Positions 1 to 7,395 of a stretch of 64,000 bases of DNA are shown here, piece by piece (the first letter of the stretch is position 1; every line of letters starts with the position of its first letter). The translations under genes were made by a program, and so were the position numbers. The stretch is taken from positions 62,001 to 126,000 of the forward strand of contig NZ_FWXV01000008.1 in the NCBI RefSeq assembly GCF_900176515.1, read 5' to 3'. A model generated the notes under the pieces. It made no database searches, had not been told where the DNA came from, and saw only the letters and a program-made list of their open reading frames with translations. The stretch is from Kibdelosporangium aridum (GTDB lineage: Bacteria; Actinomycetota; Actinomycetes; Mycobacteriales; Pseudonocardiaceae).

Positions 1-397
1 CCATCGGCACGATGCCCAGCTCGAACACCATCCGCGCCTCGGTGACCTGCGCCGCGGTGAGCGGGCTGAGCCGAAGCAGGTCGGCGAGACCTTCACCGAG
101 CCGCGAGTTGCTCGGCGTGGTGACGAAGGCGCCACCATGCGCACCGACTCGGATGGTGACCAGGCCGCTGGCTTCCAGCACGCGCAGGGCCTCGCGGACG
201 GTCACGCGGCTGACGCCGAAGCGGCTGCACAGCTCACGCTCGCTGGGCAGGCGGTCACCGGGGTTGAGCTTGCCCTCGTGGATGAGCATCTTGATCTGGT
301 CGACGATGACCTGGGAGACCCGCCCCAGTGAAACCGGACTGAACAGGTCAGGCTCCGTCGCCGGCTTGCCGGAGCTGGCCTTCTCCTCGACGGTCAT
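1..397 (-). CDS. GntR/FadR-family transcriptional regulator (C-terminus off the left edge)
   Basis: Reading leftward from 397, the protein has an N-terminal winged helix with the GntR signature: a segment around PGDRLPSERELCSRFGVSR, then VTVREALRVLE and a GLV..RVGAHGGAFV wing. The start of a FadR-type all-helical effector domain (LTAAQVTEARMVFELG) runs off the window. The start at 397 is preferred over the in-frame ATG at 406 because AGGGAGG ends directly at 406, which leaves the usual spacing only for 397. It is divergent from the aldolase-type gene. It is probably the local repressor of the catabolic genes, since similar 15-bp sites occur at 501, 1303, 5997 and 10873. The family is clear; the ligand is unknown, and a pathway acid is the natural guess. 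Confidence 0.9.
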   Translation of the reverse strand, partial: MTVEEKASSGKPATEPDLFSPVSLGRVSQVIVDQIKMLIHEGKLNPGDRLPSERELCSRFGVSRVTVREALRVLEASGLVTIRVGAHGGAFVTTPSNSRLGEGLADLLRLSPLTAAQVTEARMVFELGIVPM

Positions 398-467
398 GGC
401 GCCCATCCTCCCTTATCGAGCCACATGGCGCGACGCTGGCTCGCGGTACGGCGGCTGGTGATCGCTC

Positions 468-496
468 TTGACGACCTGGGGACTAACAACAACAAT
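468..496 (+). promoter_or_regulatory. Candidate sigma70-type promoter for the aldolase/ferredoxin unit
   Basis: TTGACG at 468-473 and AACAAT at 491-496 are separated by 17 bp. Transcription would start near 503, inside the candidate GntR operator at 501-515, as expected for a repressed promoter. The -10 match is imperfect and no transcript data are available. Confidence 0.4.
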
Positions 497-500
497 AATC

Positions 501-515
501 ATACCAATAGTCCAA
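501..515 (+). promoter_or_regulatory. Candidate GntR operator, site A
   Basis: The sequence ATACCAATAGTCCAA matches 12 of 15 positions of a consensus (ATACCATTAGACCAT) built by eye from four sites at the 5' ends of the catabolic operons. It lies between the divergent GntR gene and the aldolase-type gene, at the expected start of transcription of the latter. Confidence 0.5.
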
Positions 516-517
516 AT

Positions 518-1253
518 TTGGCTGGGGGATCTCTGAGAAGAACGCTCGCCTTGGCGTGTCGCATTCTGGCGAACGCCGGCCTGGCCGAGGACATTCTCGG
601 CCATGTGAGCGTGCGTGTCGGCGACGACGCCATGCTCGTGCGTTGCCGAGGTCCTCGCGAAGAGGGCCTTCTCTTCACGCTCGACGAGGACATCCGCCAG
701 GTCGATCTCAACGGTAGCGGTGCGGACCTGGGACAGTGGTCGGTTCCCGCGGAACTGCCCATCCACGCGGAGATCCTGCGGTCCCGTCCGGACGTGGACG
801 CTGTCGTGCATTGTCATCCGCCGTCGGTGCTGGCTGCCGCGCTCGCCGGCGTCCAGTTGCGCCCGATCTTCGGTGCCTACAACATTCCCGCCGCCCGGAT
901 GGCGCTCGACGGAATTCCGATCTACCCGCGCAAGGTCCTGATCCGCAGCACGGAGCTCGGGCGCGAGTTAGTCGACGCGATGGGGGCAGGCGCCGGTCTG
1001 TGTGCTCGCAGGCCACGGCATCGCGACGGTCGGGTCGGGGGAGCACGCCGTCGAGCAGGCCGTGGTGCGCGCGCTGAACCTGGACGCGCTGGCCCGGGTC
1101 AATGTCGAGCAGGCGCTGCTCGGTGGCCGTGCATCTGATCTTGACGACGAGGACATCGCGGAACTGCCCGATCTGGGCTCGTCCTTCAACGACCTGAACC
1201 TGTGGCGCCATCACGTCGCGCGGCTGCGGCTCGCCGGGCTCGACCTGGACTGA
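518..1253 (+). pseudogene. Class II aldolase/adducin-family protein, frameshifted (possible dihydroxyphthalate decarboxylase-like)
   Basis: The first part reads as a class II aldolase: LRRTLALACRILANAGL, an ILGHVSVR segment, and the metal-binding HCHPPS motif. Near 982-986 the frame is lost and the rest continues one frame on, with the conserved CVLAGHGIATVG and a C-terminal helix ending at 1253. Removing one G from the run of five at 982-986 restores MGQAPVCVLAGHG, so it is a one-base insertion or a homopolymer sequencing error. The family includes fuculose-phosphate aldolases and, in actinobacterial phthalate clusters, 3,4-dihydroxyphthalate 2-decarboxylase; the neighbourhood favours a decarboxylase or aldolase of an aromatic acid pathway. 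The start is uncertain. TTG at 518 fits the family N-terminus and the candidate promoter, while ATG at 425 is in frame but lies upstream of that promoter. Confidence 0.75.
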
Positions 1254-1302
1254 CCGAACACCACTCGCTTCACGTGGTTCCCGGACGGTCGTTCGCAAGG
1301 TA

Positions 1303-1317
1303 TTATGGTTAGACCAT
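1303..1317 (+). promoter_or_regulatory. Candidate GntR operator, site B
   Basis: TTATGGTTAGACCAT contains ATGGT-N3-ACCAT, which fits the TNGTNNNACNA pattern bound by many FadR-type GntR regulators. It overlaps a TATTAT -10-like box (1301-1306) some 40 bp before the ferredoxin start. It matches 11 of 15 positions of the local consensus. Confidence 0.55.
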
Positions 1318-1344
1318 TGGTCGTTCAGACGAGAGGACCCGACA

Positions 1345-1668
1345 GTGCCCAAGGTCACCTACGTCGCGATCGACGGATCGCGCACCACGATCGACGCGGT
1401 GGCCGGCGACTCGGTCATGTCGACGGCGGTCCGCAACGGCGTGCCCGGCATCGTCGGGGAGTGCGGCGGCAACATGTCCTGCGCCACCTGCCATGTCTAC
1501 GTCGACGAGGAATTCACCGTGCGGGTCGGCCCGCCAGGCGACCTCGAGGACGCCACGCTTGACCTCGGCGTGTCCGATCGTCGCGCGACGAGCAGGTTGT
1601 CCTGCCAGATCAGCATGTCCGAGGAGCTGGACGGTTTGATCGTCGCCACTCCCGAAGAGCAGCCATGA
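1345..1668 (+). CDS. [2Fe-2S] ferredoxin, adrenodoxin/rhodocoxin type
   Basis: This 107-residue protein has the vertebrate/bacterial-type ferredoxin cluster pattern: C-x5-C-x2-C in GECGGNMSCATCH, with the fourth Cys in RLSCQI near residue 91. Family length is about 105. It should carry electrons from the reductase encoded next to it to an oxygenase, most simply the Rieske oxygenase at 9551-10837; a P450 partner is possible but none is in the island. The GTG start at 1345 follows GAGAGGA at 1331. Its stop overlaps the reductase start (ATGA), so the two are translationally coupled. Site B lies just upstream. Confidence 0.92.
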   Translation: MPKVTYVAIDGSRTTIDAVAGDSVMSTAVRNGVPGIVGECGGNMSCATCHVYVDEEFTVRVGPPGDLEDATLDLGVSDRRATSRLSCQISMSEELDGLIVATPEEQP

Positions 1669-2849
1669 ACGGCGGGGCGCTGATCGTCGGCGCGGGCCAG
1701 GCCGGCGTGCAGCTCGCCGTGTCGTTGCGGGACAACGGATACGACCAGTCGATCACCCTGATCGGCGCGGAGCCACGGCATCCCTACCAGCGGCCACCGC
1801 TGTCGAAGGCGTTCCTCGCCGGTGCTGTGGACGACGCGTCGCTGGAGTTGCGCACCGAAGCGTTCTACAAGACACGGCGTATCAACGTGTGGCCCGCTGA
1901 ACGGGTGACCAAACTGCACCTGCCCGCCGGGTCACATGGGGTTGTGCTGACCGATCACGGCTGCACCATGGTGTTCGACCGGCTCGCCCTCACCGTGGGC
2001 GCGCGGCCGCGACGGCTCGACGTGCCCGGCGCGGACCTCGACGGAGTCTGCTACCTGCGGACGGCCGACGACTCCGAGCGGCTCCGCGCACACCTTGCTT
2101 CGGCGAGCAACGTCGTCGTCATCGGTGGTGGGTTCATTGGGCTGGAAGTGGCGTCGGTGGCGCGCAAGCAAGGCAGCAACGTTACGGTCGTGGATGTGGC
2201 CGACCGGCTGATGTCCCGTGCGGTCGCGCCCGTGGTGTCGGAGTTCTACCGTCGAGCCCATGTCCGACGCGGCACCGCGGTGCGCCTCAACACTGGAGTC
2301 ACCGCGATCGAAGGCGTGAACGGCCACGTCACCGGAGTTCTGCTCGACGATGGCACCCGCTTGCCTGCCGACGTGGTGCTGGTGGGCGTGGGAGTGGTGC
2401 CGCGGACCGAACTGGCCGAGCAATTGGGGCTGGCGTGCGAAGGCGGAATTGTCGTCGACGAATTCTCCCGCACCAGCGAACCTTCTGTCGTGGCGGCGGG
2501 CGACTGCACCGTCATGCCCAACCCGTTGACGGGACTGGGACTGGTCCGCCTCGAGTCGGCGCCCAACGCGATCAGCCAGGCCAGAACGGCCGCGGCGACG
2601 CTCATGGGGGCGCCGGCCCCCGAGCCCGAGGTGCCGTGGTTCTGGTCGGACCAGTACGACTTGAAACTGCAGATCGCCGGGATCGCCGACGGCTATGATC
2701 GGTACGAAGTGGACGGTGACCCGGACACGGAACGGTTCTCCGTGCGGTACTTCCGCGGCGAGAGGCTGCTGGCCGTCAACGCGGTCAACAGCGCAAGGGA
2801 CTATCTGGTGGTACGCAAGGAACTCTCAGATCACCGCCGACTCGCATGA
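1665..2849 (+). CDS. FAD-dependent NAD(P)H:ferredoxin reductase (rhodocoxin/putidaredoxin reductase type)
   Basis: The 394-residue flavoprotein has an N-terminal FAD-binding GAGQAGVQLA motif (about residues 7-16), a second Rossmann motif GGGFIGLEVA near residue 154 for NAD(P)H, and the late FAD motif VVAAGDCT near residue 278. The C-terminal domain contains PWFWSDQYDLKLQ, typical of oxygenase-coupled ferredoxin reductases. It would reduce the ferredoxin encoded immediately upstream with overlapping codons, and so feed the Rieske oxygenase. Its 3' end overlaps by 24 bp the convergent decarboxylase remnant. Length and motifs are normal for the family. Confidence 0.93.
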   Translation: MNGGALIVGAGQAGVQLAVSLRDNGYDQSITLIGAEPRHPYQRPPLSKAFLAGAVDDASLELRTEAFYKTRRINVWPAERVTKLHLPAGSHGVVLTDHGCTMVFDRLALTVGARPRRLDVPGADLDGVCYLRTADDSERLRAHLASASNVVVIGGGFIGLEVASVARKQGSNVTVVDVADRLMSRAVAPVVSEFYRRAHVRRGTAVRLNTGVTAIEGVNGHVTGVLLDDGTRLPADVVLVGVGVVPRTELAEQLGLACEGGIVVDEFSRTSEPSVVAAGDCTVMPNPLTGLGLVRLESAPNAISQARTAAATLMGAPAPEPEVPWFWSDQYDLKLQIAGIADGYDRYEVDGDPDTERFSVRYFRGERLLAVNAVNSARDYLVVRKELSDHRRLA

Positions 2850-3164
2850 CTCGGGCGCGAACAGCTCCTCGGGACTGAACAGTCGTTTCGACAGGCCCTG
2901 CGCGTGGTGATAACGCAGGAACGTCTCCAGTGTGTGACGGTCGGGACCGAGGCCGTAGGACCAGTAGTCGGCGCCCAGTTCACCGCTCGCCAGCATCTCC
3001 GCGAGCGTGCGTCCCGCTTCGATGCGCTCGACCTTGATACCGGGTGGCAGGTCAAGCGCCTGCTTCTCCACCCGTCCTTGCTGTTCCTGCCCGCCAGTCA
3101 GATGGGTCATCGAATCGACCGGGACACCGTGCCGCTCGGCCAGGATGCCCCGGATCCTGGTCAT
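2826..3164 (-). pseudogene. Truncated 4,5-dihydroxyphthalate decarboxylase-like remnant
   Basis: The 112-residue reading frame matches only pieces of the decarboxylase family encoded intact at 6022-6942. One piece resembles the middle of the family (TGGQEQQGRVEKQALDLPPG, then GRTLAEMLASGELGA). It is joined directly to the C-terminal tail (RHTLETFLRYHHAQGLSKR..PEELFAPES). The N-terminal third and roughly 150 residues before the tail are missing, so it is probably non-functional. It still has a start codon 1 nt after the upstream stop, with GAGGTGAC as ribosome site, so it could be translated as the last gene of the operon. The intact family is about 330 residues. Confidence 0.7.
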
Positions 3165-3165
3165 G

Positions 3166-4209
3166 TCACCTCGCAAGCAGCTTGTCGAGTCTCGGGTACA
3201 CGCGCCGCGCGTTGCCCGCCATGATCTTCGCGCGGTCAACGCCGGACATGTCGAGATTGTCGATGTAGCGCTTGGTGTCGTCCCAGTGGTGCCCGGTCTC
3301 CGGGTCGATCCCCCGCACGGCACCGAACATCTCCGAGGCGAACAGGATGTTGTCGGCGCCGATCACCCGGTGCAGCAGGTCGATCCCGGCCTGGTGGTAC
3401 ACGCAGGTGTCGAAGAAGACGTTGGTCATCAGGTGCTCGGACAGCGGTGGGCGGCCCATCCGGTCGGCGAGCCCGCGATAGCGACCCCAGTGGTACGGCA
3501 CCGCGCCGCCGCCGTGCGGGATCACGAACCGCAGCGTGGGGAACCTGCCGAAGAGATCTCCTTGCAGTAGCTGCATGAACGCGGTCGTGTCGGCGTTGAG
3601 GTAGTGCGCGCCGAGCGTGTGCGCCGCGGGATTGCACGACGAGGAGACGTGGATCATCGCGGGGACGTCGAGGTCGACCAGGGCCTCGTAGAGCGGGAAC
3701 CAGTACTCGTCGGTGAGCGGCGGGGACGTCCAGTGCCCGCCGGATGGATCGGGGTTGAGGTTCGCTCCGACAAAACCCAGCTCCTCGACACAGCGCCGCA
3801 ACTCGCTGACGGAGTCGTCGAGCGTCCCGCCAGGGGTCTGTGGCAGCTGGCACGCCCCGGCGAAGTGGTCTGGAAACAGCTCGACGACCCGGTGCACGAG
3901 GTCGTTGGACGCCCGTGCCCACTCCCGCGCGGTTACCGCGTCGGGCACATGGTGTTCCATGCCTGCCGCTCTAGGGGAGAAGATCATGAAGTCGCCGCCG
4001 CGCTGCCGAAGCATGGCGAGCTGCGTGGTCTCGATGCTGTCACGGATCGCGTCATCGCTGATCCGGGCCGGGTTCGGCGAGGGCATGCTCGGGTCGGCCA
4101 GCCGGGCGAGCTGCGCGTCACGGAACGCCTGGTGCTCGCCGGGCGCGGTGGTGTAGTGGCCGTGCACATCGATGATGAGTGCCGATGATTCGCTCGCAAG
4201 CTCGCTCAT
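3166..4209 (-). CDS. Amidohydrolase-family 4-oxalomesaconate hydratase-like protein (LigJ type)
   Basis: The 347-residue TIM-barrel amidohydrolase begins with the metal motif DVHGHYTTAP, which is characteristic of LigJ-type 4-oxalomesaconate hydratases. Further likely ligands are in MIHVSSSCN and in PHGGGAVPYHWGR. LigJ hydrates oxalomesaconate to 4-carboxy-4-hydroxy-2-oxoadipate in protocatechuate 4,5-cleavage. The gene encoding the next enzyme of that route (LigK-type aldolase) lies directly upstream with an ATGA overlap, which strongly supports the call. Related amidohydrolases include decarboxylases of the ACMSD group, so a decarboxylating role is the main alternative. Confidence 0.8.
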   Translation of the reverse strand: MSELASESSALIIDVHGHYTTAPGEHQAFRDAQLARLADPSMPSPNPARISDDAIRDSIETTQLAMLRQRGGDFMIFSPRAAGMEHHVPDAVTAREWARASNDLVHRVVELFPDHFAGACQLPQTPGGTLDDSVSELRRCVEELGFVGANLNPDPSGGHWTSPPLTDEYWFPLYEALVDLDVPAMIHVSSSCNPAAHTLGAHYLNADTTAFMQLLQGDLFGRFPTLRFVIPHGGGAVPYHWGRYRGLADRMGRPPLSEHLMTNVFFDTCVYHQAGIDLLHRVIGADNILFASEMFGAVRGIDPETGHHWDDTKRYIDNLDMSGVDRAKIMAGNARRVYPRLDKLLAR

Positions 4210-4898
4210 GCGTCCGGCTCCCCGTCGACGTATGTGAGTCCCTTGGCAGCGAGCCGGCCGCGCATGTCGGACACGTCGAGGCTCAACTCGCCCGCAAGGT
4301 AGCGGGCTCGTGACGCGGCTTCCTTCTCCTCGCGCGCTTTCGACGCGGTCAGGACGGTTTCGGCCGCACGCTGCGGGACGACCACTACGCCGTCGTCATC
4401 GGCCACGACCACATCACCCGGCCGCACCAGTTGACCCGCGCATACGAGGGGGAGGTTGACGTCGCCGAGCGTCTCCTTGACTGTGCCCGTCGCACACACC
4501 GCTCGTGACCACACGGGAAACCCCATCCGGGACAACTCTGCGACGTCCCGGCAACCCGCATCGATGACCAGTCCGCGTACTCCCCGAACCTGTACGGCCG
4601 ACGCCAGCAACTCGCCGAAGTAGCCCGCGTCGGACGGCGATGTGGGTGACACGACAAGGATGTCGCCCTCCTGGCACTGCTCGACGGCCACGTGCAGCAT
4701 CCAGTTGTCGCCGGGCGGAACGCTGACGGTGATGGCCGTGCCGCCGACGTGCGCGCCGGGGTAAATGGGGCGAAGCCGTGCCGCCATCAGACCGGTACGC
4801 CCCTGTGCCTCGTGGATCGTCGCCACGCCAAGGCTGCCAAGCTCATCCACAATGGACTTGTCGGTGCGGTGGACATCGCGGACGACGAGCCCGGTCAC
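4206..4898 (-). CDS. RraA-like 4-carboxy-4-hydroxy-2-oxoadipate/HMG aldolase (LigK/ProA type)
   Basis: The 230-residue protein has the RraA/class II pyruvate aldolase fold. The N-terminal half has TIHEAQGRTG and the pocket motif GDNWMLHVAVEQC. GYFGELLA and GLVIDAGCRD, holding the substrate-binding Arg and metal Asp, follow. The C-terminus is longer than in RraA, as in LigK/ProA aldolases. These split 4-carboxy-4-hydroxy-2-oxoadipate into pyruvate and oxaloacetate. Neighbours agree: a LigJ-like hydratase follows with ATGA overlap, and the zinc dehydrogenase gene precedes with GTGA overlap. The GTG start at 4898 is set by that overlap. Confidence 0.85.
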   Translation of the reverse strand: MTGLVVRDVHRTDKSIVDELGSLGVATIHEAQGRTGLMAARLRPIYPGAHVGGTAITVSVPPGDNWMLHVAVEQCQEGDILVVSPTSPSDAGYFGELLASAVQVRGVRGLVIDAGCRDVAELSRMGFPVWSRAVCATGTVKETLGDVNLPLVCAGQLVRPGDVVVADDDGVVVVPQRAAETVLTASKAREEKEAASRARYLAGELSLDVSDMRGRLAAKGLTYVDGEPDA

Positions 4899-5998
4899 GG
4901 CAGCACCGAGACGTGAATCGCGTCCTCGTCGCCAGCACCTGCGACCGTCCTGATCGCACGATCCACATCGGATAGCCCGAAGGTGTGCGTTGTCAGGCGC
5001 TCCAGCGGGAACCGGCCGGACGCCAGCTGGGCCAGGGCGAGCTCGACGGCCCGATGGCTGTGCCCGCGTGCGCTCTTGATCGTGATGGCTTTCTCGGTGA
5101 CCTTCTTGACCGGGAAGTCCGGGAACGCGGCGAGTTCACCTTGGATCACGAGGGTTCCCGCGCGGCGCTTGAGCGCTTCGATACCGAGCAGGACAGGGGT
5201 GGTGCCCGCGCCCGCGGTGCAGTCAAGGACAACGTCCACGCCCTTGCCGCCGGTGATTTCCCGGACCCTGGTGAGCGGGTCCTCCGCCTGCACGTCGATG
5301 ACGTGGTCGGCGCCGAGCGCCTTCGCCAGTTCCAGGCGGGCGGCGTCCCTGGTCGTCCCGGTCACGATGATCAGCGAGGCGCCTGCCTGTTTGCAGGCGA
5401 CCGTCTGCGCGAGCCCTTGCTGCCCGGGGCCTTGGATGAGCACTGTGGAGTCGTAGCCGACGCCCGCGTCGAACAGGGCCCACTCGATGCCGTTGGACAT
5501 CGGGGTGACGATGCCCGCGAGCTCGGCTGACACGCCGTCCGGCACCTTGTGCACCACCGCGTTCCACGGCAGGTACAGGTGGCTGGCGAACCCGCCCCAC
5601 AGGTGGTACTGGTTCTCCGCCGACGTGTAGCCGTAGCGGCGGGCGTCCGGGTTGGTCCGCCAGTCGGTCCACTCACAGTGCTGGTACTGGCCGAGGTGGC
5701 ACCACTCGCAGCGCCTGCACGGGACGTAGTGCTGGATGAAGACCCGGTCGCCCTCTTGGAAGCCTTGGCGTTCGCGGAACGTGCGGCCTGCCTTCTCGAT
5801 GACGCCGACGTTCTCGTGGCCCATGATCACCGGCTCGGTGATGACGGGCTTGGCGTACATCTTGACGTCCGTGCCGCAGATGCCCGCCACCTCGACACGC
5901 AGCAACGCGCCGTCGTCGGGGATCTCCGGCATCGGGTACTCGCGGTACTCCGTGGTGCTGGCGCCCGTGCGTACGGCCGCGAGAACGGTCTCAGTCAT
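4895..5998 (-). CDS. Zinc-dependent medium-chain alcohol dehydrogenase
   Basis: The 367-residue protein is a classic MDR enzyme. It has the catalytic zinc Cys in GICGTDVK, the GHENVG motif, four structural-zinc cysteines in CRRCEWCHLGQYQHC, and a Rossmann motif GPGQQGLAQ. It probably oxidises a hydroxy intermediate or alcohol with NAD(P); the substrate cannot be read from sequence. It heads a four-gene operon with the LigK-like and LigJ-like enzymes. The start at 5998 (MTETVL) is preferred over 6016 by family length. The start codon lies within operator site C, and no Shine-Dalgarno is visible, so the message may be leaderless. Its ATG is only 23 bp from that of the divergent gene. Confidence 0.88.
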   Translation of the reverse strand: MTETVLAAVRTGASTTEYREYPMPEIPDDGALLRVEVAGICGTDVKMYAKPVITEPVIMGHENVGVIEKAGRTFRERQGFQEGDRVFIQHYVPCRRCEWCHLGQYQHCEWTDWRTNPDARRYGYTSAENQYHLWGGFASHLYLPWNAVVHKVPDGVSAELAGIVTPMSNGIEWALFDAGVGYDSTVLIQGPGQQGLAQTVACKQAGASLIIVTGTTRDAARLELAKALGADHVIDVQAEDPLTRVREITGGKGVDVVLDCTAGAGTTPVLLGIEALKRRAGTLVIQGELAAFPDFPVKKVTEKAITIKSARGHSHRAVELALAQLASGRFPLERLTTHTFGLSDVDRAIRTVAGAGDEDAIHVSVLP

Positions 5999-6011
5999 GG
6001 TCTTATGGTAT
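5997..6011 (-). promoter_or_regulatory. Candidate GntR operator, site C (shared by divergent genes)
   Basis: On the minus strand the site reads ATACCATAAGACCAT, 14 of 15 matches to the local consensus. It overlaps the start codon of the zinc dehydrogenase gene and lies 10 bp from the start of the divergent decarboxylase gene. One bound protein could therefore block both directions. Confidence 0.6.
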
Positions 6012-6021
6012 AACAATTAAC

Positions 6022-6942
6022 ATGTCGAGGTCACCCGTTCTCAGGACTGTGACGAGAACTCAGGGCAACAACCGCGCCCTCAAGGACGGCGGTGTCACGC
6101 CACGCGGGTTCTCCTTCGAGTTCGAGGAGGTCCCTGTCCTCGTCGACGCGTTCCGCCGGATGGTGCGCGGCCTGGAGTTCGACGTCAGCGAGATGGCCTT
6201 CACCACCTACCTGTGCGCCAAGGCGTACGGCAAACCGATCACCGCACTGCCGGTGTTCCCTGTGCGCGGGTTCCACCACGGCGCAATCGTCCACAATGGA
6301 ACCTCTGCTGTGTCCGAGCTCGAGGGCAGTCGCGTCGGTGTCAACCGGGGCTACACGGTCACCACAGGCGTGTGGGCACGCGGCATCCTGCAGGACTACT
6401 ACGGCGTCGACCTGGACAAGGTGACGTGGGTACTGTCCGGCGACGAGCACGTCGCGGAGTACCGGCCGCCAGCCAACGTCGTACCCATGCCACAGGGCGG
6501 TGACCTGGCGTCGATGATGGCGTCGGGCGAATTGGCCGCAGCCATCGGGGTGAAGGGAGCCCCGCTCATCCCGGACGCGACCGAGGCGGCCTACGAGGCG
6601 CTGCGCCGCGACGGCCTGTACCCGATCAACCACTTGGTCGTCGTCCGTGACTCGGTTCTCGCGGAGCATCCAGGTCTGGCCGCTGAGGTGTTCGATGCGT
6701 TCGCGCAGGCGAAGCAGAAGTACGTGGCAGGCCTGGACACCATCCCGGACCCGGCACCGGCCGACGTGATGTACCAGCGGGTCAAGGAGATCACCGGTCG
6801 CGACCCGCTTCCGTACGGCATCGCGCCGAACCGCCCGATGATCGACAAGCTGATCGATCACGCACTGCGGCAAGGGATCCTCGACCGCAGGCCTGCCGTC
6901 GAGGACCTGTTCGCGGCCGACACGCTCGACCTGACAGCCTGA
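6022..6942 (+). CDS. 4,5-dihydroxyphthalate decarboxylase-like protein (periplasmic-binding-protein fold)
   Basis: The 306-residue protein matches the 4,5-dihydroxyphthalate decarboxylase family. Segments include NRALKDGGVTPRGFSFEFEE, an EFDVSEMAFTTYL motif, FHHGAIVHNG and LEGSRVGVNRGYTVTTGVW. The family removes one carboxylate from 4,5-dihydroxyphthalate to give protocatechuate; other members share the fold of type 2 substrate-binding proteins. No signal peptide is present, so a cytoplasmic enzyme is likely. It lacks the usual C-terminal YHHEQGLS-type tail, which is retained in the broken paralogue at 2826-3164. TATAAC at 6009-6014 ends 7 nt before the ATG, and no ribosome site is visible, which suggests a leaderless transcript. 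An RpiB-like gene follows after 9 bp. Confidence 0.8.
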   Translation: MSRSPVLRTVTRTQGNNRALKDGGVTPRGFSFEFEEVPVLVDAFRRMVRGLEFDVSEMAFTTYLCAKAYGKPITALPVFPVRGFHHGAIVHNGTSAVSELEGSRVGVNRGYTVTTGVWARGILQDYYGVDLDKVTWVLSGDEHVAEYRPPANVVPMPQGGDLASMMASGELAAAIGVKGAPLIPDATEAAYEALRRDGLYPINHLVVVRDSVLAEHPGLAAEVFDAFAQAKQKYVAGLDTIPDPAPADVMYQRVKEITGRDPLPYGIAPNRPMIDKLIDHALRQGILDRRPAVEDLFAADTLDLTA

Positions 6943-6951
6943 GGGGACATC

Positions 6952-7395
6952 ATGCGTATCGCGATCGCGGCCGACCACAACGGCGTGCCGATGAAGAAGT
7001 ACCTCACCGAATGGCTTGTCTCACAAGGACATGAGGTCGACGATCGCGGCACACACGACGTCGAAGTAGTGGACTACCCGCTGCTGTGCGCGGATGTTTG
7101 TGCCGAGGTTGTCGGCGGAACTGCTGAGCGGGCGATCGTGATCGGCGGCACCGGCGGCGGCGAGGCGATCGCGTGCAACAAGGTTCGCGGTATCCGCGCA
7201 GGCCTTGGCCATTCGGTGTTCCTCGCCGAAATCTCGGCTGCCCACAACAAGACGAACGTGCTGGTGCTCGGCGCGAAGGTGATCTCCGATCAGGACGCGG
7301 TGGAAATCACCAAGACGTGGCTGACGACCCCGTTCAAAGGTGACCGGCACCAGACGCGCCTCGACCAGATCGCGGCCATGGAAGCCGGGTTCTAA
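6952..7395 (+). CDS. RpiB/LacA/LacB-family sugar-phosphate isomerase
   Basis: The 147-residue protein starts with the RpiB motif IAIAADHNGVPMK, followed by VVDYP and GGTGGGEAIACNKVRGIRAGL. The catalytic Cys of enterobacterial RpiB is replaced by Gly, and a Glu follows two residues after the GGG. This is the pattern of mycobacterial-type RpiB, where Glu serves as base. HNKTNVLVLGAK is the conserved phosphate-side segment. GAGGGGAC at 6941 gives a good ribosome site, and the gene is co-transcribed with the decarboxylase-like gene. A second RpiB in a catabolic operon may act on a non-ribose substrate. Confidence 0.85.
   Translation: MRIAIAADHNGVPMKKYLTEWLVSQGHEVDDRGTHDVEVVDYPLLCADVCAEVVGGTAERAIVIGGTGGGEAIACNKVRGIRAGLGHSVFLAEISAAHNKTNVLVLGAKVISDQDAVEITKTWLTTPFKGDRHQTRLDQIAAMEAGF

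Noticed and set aside
425..517. N-terminal extension of the aldolase-type gene from ATG 425, with a poly-Asn stretch
   Set aside because: It would begin upstream of the candidate promoter and operator, within the divergent GntR leader, and the Asn run comes from AAC/AAT repeats of the promoter region. It does not match the family start.
3236..3922. 228-codon minus-strand frame inside the LigJ-like gene
   Set aside because: It is another frame of the same strand with an Arg/Pro-rich product and no start signals; the LigJ-like frame has clear family motifs.
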